Positions 34,803 through 42,939 are shown, numbered from the stretch's first letter. The stretch is DNA of 53,109 nucleotides from Bacteroides sp. SM23_62_1 (GCA_001304505.1 LJUQ01000003.1:1-53109); one strand, 5' to 3'. A program made the numbers and translations. The notes: generated by a model from the sequence alone, not told the origin.

Positions 34803-35151
34803 CGGTTTTTGGTAAGGGAAAAAAATCAAGAACTGAAGGGAATTGGTTCCTGGTTTGTATAAGTAGGCTAATGCTAAAGAAAAGTGTTAAGTTCTGCCGG
34901 TTTTCAACCGGACACATTCCGGTACCCGGGATTAATTAGCAAAGTGTCTGATTCATTGAAGGTGTGGGTATTGAGCTGAACATCCACCACGATTAAAATC
35001 GTGGGTTCTATGGGTATCATTCACCAATCATCATTTATTTCCTTAACTCCTCTACATTCTTCTTACTATCTGTTCTATACCCAATGCTTTATGTCCCATC
35101 CCCTTTAACCTATGCTCTTTGCTCTCTGCTCCCTGCTCCCTGCTACAACGA
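34803..35151. other. Intergenic region with two hairpin repeats
   Basis: No gene is seen. CCGGTT/AACCGG (34897-34911) is a further copy of the hairpin type found at 29173, and CCACGATT/AATCGTGG (34987-35004) is a different perfect 8-bp hairpin. Near 35112-35145 lies low-complexity CTCTGCTCCCTGCTCCCTGCT sequence. None has a T-run. Confidence 0.55.
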
Positions 35152-35183
35152 TTTGCCAGTTATACCAAAAAAGAATAAATTTG
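35152..35183 (+). promoter_or_regulatory. Promoter of tRNA-Leu
   Basis: TTTG (35152-35155), a 20-bp spacer and TAAATTTG (35176-35183) give an exact match to the Bacteroidota -33/-7 consensus. The tRNA starts 14 bp downstream. Confidence 0.82.
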
Positions 35184-35197
35184 CAGCCTGAATAATT

Positions 35198-35279
35198 GCG
35201 GATGTGGCGGAATTGGTAGACGCGCAAGATTTAGGATCTTGTGCCTCACGGCGTGGGGGTTCGAGTCCCTCCATCCGCA
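35198..35279 (+). tRNA. tRNA-Leu (anticodon UAG)
   Basis: The acceptor stem pairs GCGGATG with CATCCGC, followed by discriminator A; CCA is not fully encoded (ACCT follows). The D arm is GCG...CGC with GGTAGA loop, the anticodon stem is CAAGA/TCTTG with loop TTTAGGA, so the anticodon is UAG and reads CUN leucine codons. A variable arm of about 13 nt and the T arm with TTCGAGT loop follow. The long variable arm fits tRNA-Leu. Confidence 0.95.
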
Positions 35280-35289
35280 CCTGATTATC

Positions 35290-35334
35290 AACCGCCAGAA
35301 CGATAGGTTAAAACCTATGATCTGGCGGTTTTTT
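35290..35334 (+). terminator. Rho-independent terminator after tRNA-Leu
   Basis: AACCGCCAGA pairs with TCTGGCGGTT (10 bp), an inner ATAGGTT/AACCTAT stem extends the hairpin, and a run of six T's follows. It ends only 27 bp before the trigger factor ATG. Confidence 0.9.
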
Positions 35335-35361
35335 AAACAAAACAGTTTTAAAACTTAGCTA

Positions 35362-36717
35362 ATGAATATCACAAAGGAAAATACTAATGAGCTGAATGCG
35401 GTTCTGAAGCTTAAAGTCGAGCAGGAAGATTATGCGCAACGTGTTGAAAATACCCTGAAAGAATACAGGAAAAATGTTAAGATGCCAGGATTCAGGCCGG
35501 GGAAAGTTCCTGCAGGAATTGTGAAAAAACTATACGGAAGATCAATTCTGGTTGAGGAAATAAATAAAATAATATCGGAAGAAATTTCAAAATATTTGAC
35601 CAATGAGAAAATAAAAATTCTGGGGGAACCTCTTCCTAACGAAAACACAAGCAGGGAGATTGACTGGGATAACCAGACTACTTTTGAATTTGAATTTGAC
35701 CTTGGCCTGGCTCCTGAGTTTGAGGTGAATATTTCTTCCAGGGATAAGGTTCCACTTTATGAAATTCAGATTGATGACCAGATGATCAGTGAAACAAAAG
35801 AAAACTATGCAAGGCGTTTTGGTACAATGTTGAAAGTGGAAGAGATCACAGGTAATGAAATACTTAAGGGTGATTTCAGGCAGGTCGATAAAAATGGCGA
35901 AATTTTGGAAGAAGGGATATCAGCAGAATCCTCTTCCTTTTCACTGGAGGTTATGAAAGATAAAGATATCCTGCATTTATTCAAAGGTAAAAGAGTTGAT
36001 AATGAGGTTGATTTTAATGTTAGAAAAGCTTTTCCGAATGACAATGAGCTTGCATCCCTTTTGAACATTTCAAAAGATAAGGTATCGGTAATTTCACCAG
36101 ACTTTCGCTTTACCATTCGCGAAATATCCTCGTTTCAGAAAGCTGAATTTAACACCGAATTGTTTGATATGATGTATGAAAAGGATGTTGTTCATAATGA
36201 TGAGGAATTTACAGAAAAGATAAAGGAGGAAGTGAAACGCAGACTGGAACAAAACAGTGAATACAAATTTAAAGTGGATGCAAGAAAAACACTGATGAAA
36301 AAGGTTAAAGTTAGTCTGCCCAGTGAATTCCTGAAAAAATGGATTACAGCGATAAACAAGAAAGAAATCACTTCAGAACAGATTGAAAAGGAATACCCAA
36401 AATTTGAAGATGATTTAAAATGGCAGCTTATACAGGATAAAATTATTAAAGACCATAACATCAGAGTTGAGGAAGGTGAAGTAAAAGATTTCGCACGATC
36501 CTATGCTTTGCTTCAATTCAGGCAGTATGGTTTAACTGATGTCCCTGAAGATCAATTAACGAATTACGCAAATGGCCTGCTGAGCAATGAAGATGAGAAA
36601 AAAAGGATATATGACAGGCTGTATGAGGAAAAAGTATTTGATCATATCAGGGAACTTGTGAAGACAGATAAGAAAAAAATAACACTGGAAAAATTCAACA
36701 AGTTATTGGATGATTAA
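35362..36717 (+). CDS. tig: Trigger factor
   Basis: Trigger factor is the ribosome-bound chaperone that meets nascent chains at the exit tunnel. The 451-aa protein has the N-terminal ribosome-binding domain with the signature MPGFRPGKVPAGIVKKLYG, followed by a divergent middle region where a peptidyl-prolyl isomerase domain is expected (about 150-250) and the helical C-terminal substrate cradle. The middle is poorly conserved, as usual in Bacteroidota. It is followed by clpP and clpX in the classic tig-clpP-clpX order, 163 bp before clpP. It starts 27 bp after the tRNA-Leu terminator. Confidence 0.93.
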   Translation: MNITKENTNELNAVLKLKVEQEDYAQRVENTLKEYRKNVKMPGFRPGKVPAGIVKKLYGRSILVEEINKIISEEISKYLTNEKIKILGEPLPNENTSREIDWDNQTTFEFEFDLGLAPEFEVNISSRDKVPLYEIQIDDQMISETKENYARRFGTMLKVEEITGNEILKGDFRQVDKNGEILEEGISAESSSFSLEVMKDKDILHLFKGKRVDNEVDFNVRKAFPNDNELASLLNISKDKVSVISPDFRFTIREISSFQKAEFNTELFDMMYEKDVVHNDEEFTEKIKEEVKRRLEQNSEYKFKVDARKTLMKKVKVSLPSEFLKKWITAINKKEITSEQIEKEYPKFEDDLKWQLIQDKIIKDHNIRVEEGEVKDFARSYALLQFRQYGLTDVPEDQLTNYANGLLSNEDEKKRIYDRLYEEKVFDHIRELVKTDKKKITLEKFNKLLDD

Positions 36718-36880
36718 CGGATTCTGAATTACATTATAAAACACTGATATACAGGTATATGCATTGGAATATCAATTTTTCAGGTTAGATTGATAAGGAA
36801 TAAATGTTCACAGACTGAATATTTTAACCATATAACCGGTTTAATAATTAATTAACTTTACATCTTTAAATATATGAGAA

Positions 36881-37564
36881 ATGAGTTATTCGGATGAATT
36901 TCATAAGTATGCAACCCGGCATATGGGTATCAGCAGTATGACCATGCAGCGGTATTCTTCCATCTGGGGCAATTACATATCACCCACCATTATTGAGGAA
37001 AGGCAACTGAATATAGCTACAATGGATGTTTTTTCAAGGTTGATGATGGACAGGATCATATTTCTGGGATTACCTATTGATGATTATGTGGCAAATATTA
37101 TACAGGCGCAGCTGCTGTTTCTTGATTCCAATGATCCATCTAAAGATATTCATATGTATTTTAATACACCGGGAGGAACAGTTCATGCCGGTCTGGGGAT
37201 CTATGATACCATGCAATATATTTCATCTGATGTTTCAACCATCTGTACCGGGATGGCCGCATCCATGGGTGCTGTATTACTTGCTGCGGGTTCAAAGGGT
37301 AAGCGCTCTGCATTACAGCATTCCAGGATCATGATCCACCAGCCTATGGGAGGAGTGCAGGGACAGGCATCAGATATTGAAATCACAACAAGAGAAATTC
37401 TTAAGCTAAAGAAAGAATTATATATGATCCTGGCAAATCATACAGAAAAGACATTCGAAGAAATTGAACAGGATGCTGACCGGGATCACTGGATGACAGC
37501 CCATGAGGCACTGGATTACGGGATGATTGATGAAGTGATGGAAAAACAAAAATCTAAAAAATAA
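36881..37564 (+). CDS. clpP: ATP-dependent Clp protease proteolytic subunit
   Basis: ClpP forms a 14-mer serine protease chamber fed by ClpX. The 227-aa protein shows the nucleophile Ser in GMAASMGAVLLAAG (S128), the His in RIMIHQPMGG (H153) and an Asp in the EQDADRDHWM segment. The N-terminal stretch of about 30 residues before ISPTIIEERQLNI is longer than in E. coli and may be a propeptide. The start is the ATG at 36881, which gives MSYSDEFHKYATRH; an ATG seven bases upstream is out of frame. clpX begins 9 bp downstream. Confidence 0.96.
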   Translation: MSYSDEFHKYATRHMGISSMTMQRYSSIWGNYISPTIIEERQLNIATMDVFSRLMMDRIIFLGLPIDDYVANIIQAQLLFLDSNDPSKDIHMYFNTPGGTVHAGLGIYDTMQYISSDVSTICTGMAASMGAVLLAAGSKGKRSALQHSRIMIHQPMGGVQGQASDIEITTREILKLKKELYMILANHTEKTFEEIEQDADRDHWMTAHEALDYGMIDEVMEKQKSKK

Positions 37565-37573
37565 AATCTATCG

Positions 37574-38794
37574 ATGGACAGATGCTCTTTCTGCGGAAGG
37601 GAAAAGAGGGATACCAACCTGTTAATTGCCGGTATCTCGGGTCATATCTGCGATAGCTGTATCGAACAGGCGAATAGTATCCTTCAGGAAGAAATAAAAA
37701 AGAAGAGTGAATTTGATCTCAACCAGATTACTCTTCTGAAACCCGGAGAGATTAAAAAATTTCTTGATCAGTATGTGATAGGGCAGGAAACTGCTAAAAA
37801 ATATATATCTGTTGCTGTTTATAACCATTACAAAAGGTTAATGGATTCTGAGAGAACCAGCAGGGATGATGTGGAAATTGAAAAATCAAATATCATACTT
37901 GTTGGTGAAACCGGGACAGGTAAAACGCTTCTGGCCAGAACAATTGCAAGGATGCTGCATGTGCCGTTCACAATTGTGGATGCAACCGTCCTGACAGAAG
38001 CAGGGTACGTAGGTGAGGATATTGAGAGTATCCTGACACGTTTGCTACAGGTAGCAGACTATAATGTTGAAGCTGCTGAAAAAGGTATTGTCTTTATTGA
38101 TGAACTCGACAAAATTGCAAGGAAAGGTGATAATCCATCCATCACCAGGGATGTATCGGGGGAAGGTGTTCAGCAGGGTCTCCTGAAACTATTGGAAGGA
38201 TCAGTAGTGAATGTGCCACCACAGGGAGGAAGAAAACATCCCGACCAGAAAATGATCCCTGTAAATACTAAAAATATACTGTTTATCTGTGGAGGTGCTT
38301 TTGACGGAATAGAGAAAAAGATCGGCCAACGATTGAATACAAAAGTTGTTGGCTATGTGGCAAGCCGGGAGACTAATAAAGTTAACAGAGATAACCTGCT
38401 TCAATATATCGCTCCACAGGATATGAAAGCCTATGGCCTTATACCTGAAATAATTGGCAGGTTACCCATTCTGACATACCTGGATCCGCTCGACCGCCAG
38501 GCTCTGAGAAGAATACTTACCGAACCCAAAAATGCAATTATTAAACAGTATCAGAGATTATTTGAAATGGATCATATTCAGTTGTCTTTTGACGAAAGTG
38601 TATTGCAATATATTGTAGACAAATCCATTGAGTTTAAACTGGGTGCAAGAGGATTAAGATCCATCTGTGAAGCTATCATGATCGATGCAATGTTTGACAT
38701 GCCTTCCCAGAAAGTGGATGAGGCAAAAATTACCCTGAGATATGCAAAGCAGAAAATTGAAAAAGCAGATATGAACCGGCTCAGGGTAGCATAA
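37574..38794 (+). CDS. clpX: ATP-dependent Clp protease ATP-binding subunit ClpX
   Basis: ClpX is the AAA+ unfoldase that recognises degradation tags and feeds ClpP. The 406-aa protein has the N-terminal zinc-binding C4 finger (CSFC and CDSC, residues 4-7 and 26-29), the conserved IKKFLDQYVIGQETAKK entry, Walker A GETGTGKT, pore and sensor region GYVGEDIESILTRLLQ, Walker B VFIDELDKIAR and the RKH-loop segment GGRKHPDQK that contacts substrate. The C-terminal helical lid follows. It ends 7 bp before the trp promoter, with no terminator visible, so its transcripts may reach the trp leader and be stopped at the attenuator. Confidence 0.97.
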   Translation: MDRCSFCGREKRDTNLLIAGISGHICDSCIEQANSILQEEIKKKSEFDLNQITLLKPGEIKKFLDQYVIGQETAKKYISVAVYNHYKRLMDSERTSRDDVEIEKSNIILVGETGTGKTLLARTIARMLHVPFTIVDATVLTEAGYVGEDIESILTRLLQVADYNVEAAEKGIVFIDELDKIARKGDNPSITRDVSGEGVQQGLLKLLEGSVVNVPPQGGRKHPDQKMIPVNTKNILFICGGAFDGIEKKIGQRLNTKVVGYVASRETNKVNRDNLLQYIAPQDMKAYGLIPEIIGRLPILTYLDPLDRQALRRILTEPKNAIIKQYQRLFEMDHIQLSFDESVLQYIVDKSIEFKLGARGLRSICEAIMIDAMFDMPSQKVDEAKITLRYAKQKIEKADMNRLRVA

Positions 38795-38801
38795 ATTTTT
38801 A

Positions 38802-38833
38802 TTTGGATAAATAAAGAAAATCATTTTTCTTTG
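38802..38833 (+). promoter_or_regulatory. Promoter of the trp operon
   Basis: TTTG at 38802-38805, a 20-bp spacer and TTTCTTTG at 38826-38833 fit the -33/-7 consensus with one mismatch in TAnnTTTG (TT for TA). Transcription should begin near 38840, about 10 nt before the leader peptide start. Confidence 0.7.
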
Positions 38834-38849
38834 CATTAGAAATCAGGTT

Positions 38850-38912
38850 ATGAAATATTTGTTAATATATATGAGCTGGTGGTGGCGTAATGAACATCCC
38901 GACGGGACGTGA
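38850..38912 (+). CDS. trpL: trp operon leader peptide (three consecutive Trp codons)
   Basis: A 20-codon ORF too short for the track, ending with TGA at 38910-38912. The product is MKYLLIYMSWWWRNEHPDGT, with TGG TGG TGG at 38877-38885. A shorter version could begin at the second ATG (38871). It lies just after a promoter and just before an intrinsic terminator and trpE, which is the layout of a ribosome-stalling sensor for charged tRNA-Trp. No strong Shine-Dalgarno sequence is seen, as is usual in Bacteroidota. The peptide itself is expected to have no function after synthesis. No database search was possible, so homologous leaders are not confirmed. Confidence 0.82.
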   Translation: MKYLLIYMSWWWRNEHPDGT

Positions 38913-38926
38913 GTTGCGTTATACCT
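38909..38926 (+). promoter_or_regulatory. Candidate antiterminator strand of the trp leader
   Basis: GTGAGTTG (38909-38916) can pair with CAACCAC (38955-38961) through seven base pairs and one bulged A, and CCT (38924-38926) can pair with AGG (38947-38949). The pairing would disrupt the terminator. Its first bases overlap the leader stop codon, so a ribosome at the stop would mask it, while a ribosome stalled at the Trp codons would leave it free. This is by-eye pairing only. Confidence 0.5.
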
Positions 38927-38946
38927 GCTTGTATAAATAAAATTAG

Positions 38947-38979
38947 AGGCTTACCAACCACGGTAAGCCTTTTTTTTTT
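38947..38979 (+). terminator. Intrinsic terminator (attenuator) in the trp leader
   Basis: AGGCTTACC and GGTAAGCCT form a perfect 9-bp stem with a 6-base AACCAC loop, followed by ten T's. It lies 13 bp upstream of the trpE ATG and inside the false 5' part of the track ORF, so transcripts that fail to pass it do not reach trpE. Confidence 0.92.
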
Positions 38980-38992
38980 GAAAATTAGTGAT

Positions 38993-40399
38993 ATGAAACA
39001 GATAAACATTAAGACCAGGATTAAGAAAATCCTTGCTGATACCATCACTCCTGTCAGCATTTATCTCCGGCTAAGAGATATTTTTCCATACAGCCTTTTA
39101 CTGGAAAGTTCGGATTATCACAGCAGGGAAGATAGTCATTCTTTCATATGCCTGGACCCTGTTGCATACTTTATGGTTGAAAACGAAAAGATCAAAACAT
39201 GTGATCTGGATGGCAGTGTAAATGTGAAAGATGTTAATCCTGGTATTTCTATCCCGGATGAATTAAATGGTTTTATAAACAGATTCAGGAATATCGATGA
39301 ACACTCCGAGATTAAAACGAATGGATTTTTCGGTTATTCAACCTATGATGTTGTCAGATATTTTGAGGATATATGCTTCAGACACCAGCAGAATCCTGAC
39401 TATAAGATTCCGGATATGGTATACTGTATGTACAGATATATCATTGCAATTAATCATTTTCAAAATGTTCTTTACCTGGTTGAAAACCAGACAGATCAGT
39501 TAACAGGAGATCTTGATTACGTAGAATCATTATTATATAACAGGAACATTGCCACATATCCTTTTGAACCCAAGGGGAAAGAGGAATCCAATCTTTCAGA
39601 TGAAGAATATATGAATCTGGTCAGTGAGGGCATAAAACATTGCCACAGGGGTGATGTTTTCCAGATTGTATTATCACGACAATTCAGGCAATCATTCTCA
39701 GGAGATGAATTCAATGTTTACCGTTGCCTGCGATCTATCAATCCCTCTCCTTACCTGTTTTATTTTGATTACGGTAGTTATAAAATATTTGGGTCCTCTC
39801 CTGAGGCTCTTCTTCAGGTCATTTCGGGCAAAGCTTATATCCATCCTATTGCCGGTACTTTTAAAAGGACTGGGAATGATGAGGAAGATAAAAAGCTGGC
39901 TCTTGAACTGGCGGATGATAGAAAAGAAAACTCAGAACATGTGATGCTCGTTGACCTTGCCAGGAATGACTTAAGCAGGAATGCCGATCATGTAAAAGTG
40001 GAAACTTTCCGTGAGATTCAGTTTTTCTCACATGTCATCCATATGGTGTCAAAAGTATCCGGGATACTCCCAGATAATTATAATTCAATAAGGATTATGG
40101 CCGATTCCTTTCCGGCAGGTACATTATCCGGAGCTCCCAAATATAAAGCGATGCAACTTATCGACAGATATGAGAATCAAAACAGGGGATACTATGGCGG
40201 AGGGATCGGATATATCGGATTTAAGGGAGATTTTAATCATGCCATCATGATCAGGTCATTTTTAAGCAAGGACAATACCCTTTTTTATCAGGCAGGTGCA
40301 GGGATTGTGGCAGACTCAAAAGAAGAAAAAGAATTACAGGAAGTGAACAATAAACTGATGGCCCTGAAAAATGCTATTCTGCAGGCAGGGAAAATTTAG
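38993..40399 (+). CDS. trpE: Anthranilate synthase component I
   Basis: TrpE makes anthranilate from chorismate and ammonia, the first committed step to tryptophan. I choose the ATG at 38993 (468 aa) because the ORF-track start at 38909 would run through the attenuator hairpin. The N-terminal domain has YSLLLESSDYHSR, matching the LLES motif that binds feedback Trp in known TrpE proteins. The C-terminal chorismate-binding domain shows HRGDVFQIVLSRQF, FGSSPEALLQV, HPIAGTFKRTGN, LVDLARNDLSRN, FPAGTLSGAPKYKAM and GGGIGYIGFKGD. It is the first gene of a complete trpEGDCFBA operon; trpG follows 4 bp later. Confidence 0.96.
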   Translation: MKQINIKTRIKKILADTITPVSIYLRLRDIFPYSLLLESSDYHSREDSHSFICLDPVAYFMVENEKIKTCDLDGSVNVKDVNPGISIPDELNGFINRFRNIDEHSEIKTNGFFGYSTYDVVRYFEDICFRHQQNPDYKIPDMVYCMYRYIIAINHFQNVLYLVENQTDQLTGDLDYVESLLYNRNIATYPFEPKGKEESNLSDEEYMNLVSEGIKHCHRGDVFQIVLSRQFRQSFSGDEFNVYRCLRSINPSPYLFYFDYGSYKIFGSSPEALLQVISGKAYIHPIAGTFKRTGNDEEDKKLALELADDRKENSEHVMLVDLARNDLSRNADHVKVETFREIQFFSHVIHMVSKVSGILPDNYNSIRIMADSFPAGTLSGAPKYKAMQLIDRYENQNRGYYGGGIGYIGFKGDFNHAIMIRSFLSKDNTLFYQAGAGIVADSKEEKELQEVNNKLMALKNAILQAGKI

Positions 40400-40403
40400 A
40401 ATA

Positions 40404-40973
40404 ATGAAAATAGCTGTTATTGATAATTATGATTCTTTCACATATAACCTGGTGCATGCTCTGAAACAGATTTCCCGGCAGCAGGTGGTTGTTTTTCGGA
40501 ATGACAGGGTAAATAATGAAGAGCTCAGGATCTTTGACAAAATCTTATTATCGCCCGGTCCCGGTATACCTGATGAGGCAGGAATGCTGAAATCTATAAT
40601 CAGGCGATGGGCCCCTGAAAAGAGTATACTTGGAGTATGTCTTGGTCACCAGGCAATTGCAGAAGTATTCGGGGGGAAACTCATAAATATCCGGAAAGTT
40701 TTTCACGGTGTTGCAACAAAAATAAAGATACTGAAATCAGATGATCACCTGTTTCTGGAATTGCCAGAATTTCTGGAAGGTGGCAGGTATCATTCCTGGA
40801 TCGTCTCCTCGAAAGATCTTCCGGATTGTTTTGAAATCACTGCAGAAGCGGAGGATGGTGAAATAATGGCAATATCGCATAAAGAATATGACCTGAAAGG
40901 TTTACAGTTTCACCCGGAATCAGTACTAACCACACTGGGAGAAAAGATTATTTCAAACTGGTTGAATTATTAA
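40404..40973 (+). CDS. trpG: Anthranilate synthase component II (glutamine amidotransferase)
   Basis: TrpG hydrolyses glutamine and passes ammonia to TrpE. The family start, MKIAVIDNYDSFTYNLVHAL, sets the ATG at 40404, not the track start at 40371 (189 aa). The class I amidotransferase triad is seen as Cys in GVCLGHQAIAEVFGG and His/Glu in QFHPESVLT. LLSPGPGIPDEAG is the oxyanion region. Sequence alone does not tell whether it also serves p-aminobenzoate synthesis. trpD starts 60 bp downstream. Confidence 0.95.
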   Translation: MKIAVIDNYDSFTYNLVHALKQISRQQVVVFRNDRVNNEELRIFDKILLSPGPGIPDEAGMLKSIIRRWAPEKSILGVCLGHQAIAEVFGGKLINIRKVFHGVATKIKILKSDDHLFLELPEFLEGGRYHSWIVSSKDLPDCFEITAEAEDGEIMAISHKEYDLKGLQFHPESVLTTLGEKIISNWLNY

Positions 40974-41033
40974 TTATGATGCATTATATGATTGAATATA
41001 TAGTGAACCTAATAATTATTTATCAATCTGACT

Positions 41034-42029
41034 ATGAAAAATATTCTGAATTATCTCTATGAGCATAAGATATTAACCAAGGAAGAAGCGAAACAGGTAC
41101 TTACCAATATTGCAAAAGGGCTTTATAATCATTCTCAGATTGCATCTTTTATAAGTGTCTACCTGATGAGGAGTATTACCCTTCAGGAACTCTCAGGGTT
41201 CAGGGATGCCCTGCTGGATCTGTGTATTCCTGTGAATCTTTCGGATTATGATACAATCGATGTTTGTGGTACCGGCGGAGATGCCAAAGATACTTTCAAC
41301 ATATCAACCATTACAACCTTTATCGTTGCGGGAGCCGGAGCAAAAGTAGCCAAGCACGGCAATTATGCTGTTTCATCAACATGCGGATCATCCAATATTA
41401 TGGAACACATCGGGTATAAATTTTCAAACGATGAAGATAAATTAAGGAGAGAGATAGAACTTGCCGGTGTCTGTTTTTTGCATGCACCCTTGTTTAATCC
41501 GGCCATGAAAAATGTTGCCCCGGTGAGGAGGGAACTTGGTGTAAAAACTTTCTTCAATATGCTTGGTCCCCTCGTTAATCCGGCATCTCCGAAAAAACAG
41601 ATGGCAGGAGTGTATAGTCTTGAACTGGCCAGGTTATATAGCTATATGTTTCAACAGCTGGAAAAAGATTTTGTGATCATCCATAGCCTGGATGGATATG
41701 ATGAGGTCTCCCTCACCGGGGAATGCAAAATCATCACACGTGATCTTGAACAAATACTCAATCCTGCTGACCTTGGATTGAAAAAGTGTCTTCCGGGTGA
41801 GCTGGCAGGAGGAAAAACAGTTGCTGAAGCTGCTGATATTTTTATTCATGTCCTTGAAAATACCGGAACACCTGCACAGCATGATATAGCAATTGCAAAT
41901 GCAGGCCTGGCACTCAAAGCATATTTCCCCGGGAAAAATATTCCGGAATGTATTGACGGCGCCAGAGAATCGCTGGAAAGCGGGAAGGCTCTCCATTCGC
42001 TTAAAAGGCTTATTGAATTGAATAAATGA
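41034..42029 (+). CDS. trpD: Anthranilate phosphoribosyltransferase
   Basis: TrpD joins anthranilate and PRPP. The 331-aa protein has CGTGGDAKDTFNIST (PRPP-binding), KHGNYAVSSTCGSSNIMEHIGYKF, and RRELGVKTFFNMLGPLVNPA with the typical anthranilate-binding residues. The N-terminal helical domain begins directly after the ATG (MKNILNYLYEHKILTKEEA). The last codons overlap trpC by 4 bp (ATGA), so the two are coupled. Confidence 0.96.
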   Translation: MKNILNYLYEHKILTKEEAKQVLTNIAKGLYNHSQIASFISVYLMRSITLQELSGFRDALLDLCIPVNLSDYDTIDVCGTGGDAKDTFNISTITTFIVAGAGAKVAKHGNYAVSSTCGSSNIMEHIGYKFSNDEDKLRREIELAGVCFLHAPLFNPAMKNVAPVRRELGVKTFFNMLGPLVNPASPKKQMAGVYSLELARLYSYMFQQLEKDFVIIHSLDGYDEVSLTGECKIITRDLEQILNPADLGLKKCLPGELAGGKTVAEAADIFIHVLENTGTPAQHDIAIANAGLALKAYFPGKNIPECIDGARESLESGKALHSLKRLIELNK

Positions 42030-42814
42030 ATATCCTGGAACAAATAATTACTTATAAGAACAAAGAAGTTAAACGGATGAAAGATCTTTATCCTGTGAAA
42101 CTGCTGGAACATAAAGTATACTTTCAGAGGAATACGAATTCATTATCCGGCAGCCTGGGAAAAAATAGACCAGGTATTATTGCAGAGTTTAAGAGAAAAT
42201 CTCCTTCTGCCGGTCAATTTGGTAATCAGACGGATTTAGGACAGGTAATAAGGGGCTATGTTGAATCAGGTGCCGCAGCTCTGTCTGTCCTTACTGATGA
42301 AAAATATTTTGGTGGCAACATTGAAGATTTGAGCGAGGCAAGGGAAAAAACAGATCACCCCATTCTGAGAAAGGATTTTATCGTGGATGAGTATCAGATC
42401 ATCGAAGCCAGGGCTGCAGGTGCTGATGCAGTGTTATTGATCGCAGAAATACTAACTGAAAATCAGGTTTATGAATTTACCGGCCTGGCCAGGTCGTTTT
42501 CCCTGGAAGTGATTCTGGAGATTCATCATTCAGATCAGTTGAACAAATTATGTGACGGGATCACAATTGTTGGCGTGAACAACAGGAATCTTGTAGACCT
42601 TACGGTCGATGTGAACAGGTCTTTTGAACTGGCCTCCAGCATTCCAGGCAAATTCATGAAAATCTCCGAAAGTGGTATCAGTTCACCGGACACAATCATT
42701 CAATTAACAGAAACCGGATATCAGGGTTTTCTTATCGGAGAGTATTTCATGAAACATGATACACCACAGGAGGCTTGTAAGAAGTTGATTGAAGAGATTC
42801 TGGCGGATGATTAG
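42026..42814 (+). CDS. trpC: Indole-3-glycerol phosphate synthase
   Basis: TrpC closes the indole ring of CdRP in the fourth step. The 262-aa TIM barrel shows IIAEFKRKSPSAG, ALSVLTDEKYFGG, ILRKDFIVDEYQI, ILEIHHSDQL, VGVNNRNLVDLTVD and ISESGISSPD, covering the catalytic Lys and Glu residues. It is not fused to TrpF. A C/G-rich hairpin repeat lies in the 125-bp gap before trpF, the only large interruption in the operon. Confidence 0.96.
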   Translation: MNILEQIITYKNKEVKRMKDLYPVKLLEHKVYFQRNTNSLSGSLGKNRPGIIAEFKRKSPSAGQFGNQTDLGQVIRGYVESGAAALSVLTDEKYFGGNIEDLSEAREKTDHPILRKDFIVDEYQIIEARAAGADAVLLIAEILTENQVYEFTGLARSFSLEVILEIHHSDQLNKLCDGITIVGVNNRNLVDLTVDVNRSFELASSIPGKFMKISESGISSPDTIIQLTETGYQGFLIGEYFMKHDTPQEACKKLIEEILADD

Positions 42815-42861
42815 ATAGAGGGAATGGAAGAAGGCTGGAGCATAATATTGCAATGAATCCG

Positions 42862-42920
42862 ACTCACCCCCCCTTTTGATTCCTTCCTCTTATACGAGTG
42901 AGAGGGACTGGGGGGTGAAT
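42862..42920. repeat. C-rich/G-rich inverted repeat (copy 2), inside the trp operon
   Basis: ACTCACCCCCCC and GGGGGGTGA form the outer stem; the middle differs from copy 1 at 8508 but aligns with it over nearly the whole length. There is no T-run. Placed between trpC and trpF, it could affect mRNA stability or the balance between the two halves of the operon. Confidence 0.7.
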
Positions 42921-42939
42921 CCACAACACTTGAAAATAA

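Noticed and set aside
35040-35150. CTCTTTGCTCTCTGCTCCC low-complexity stretch as a regulatory repeat
   Set aside because: It looks like simple slippage-type sequence without pairing or regular period.
38909-38992. Upstream extension of trpE in the ORF track
   Set aside because: It would translate through the attenuator stem and T-run; the family N-terminus begins at the ATG at 38993.
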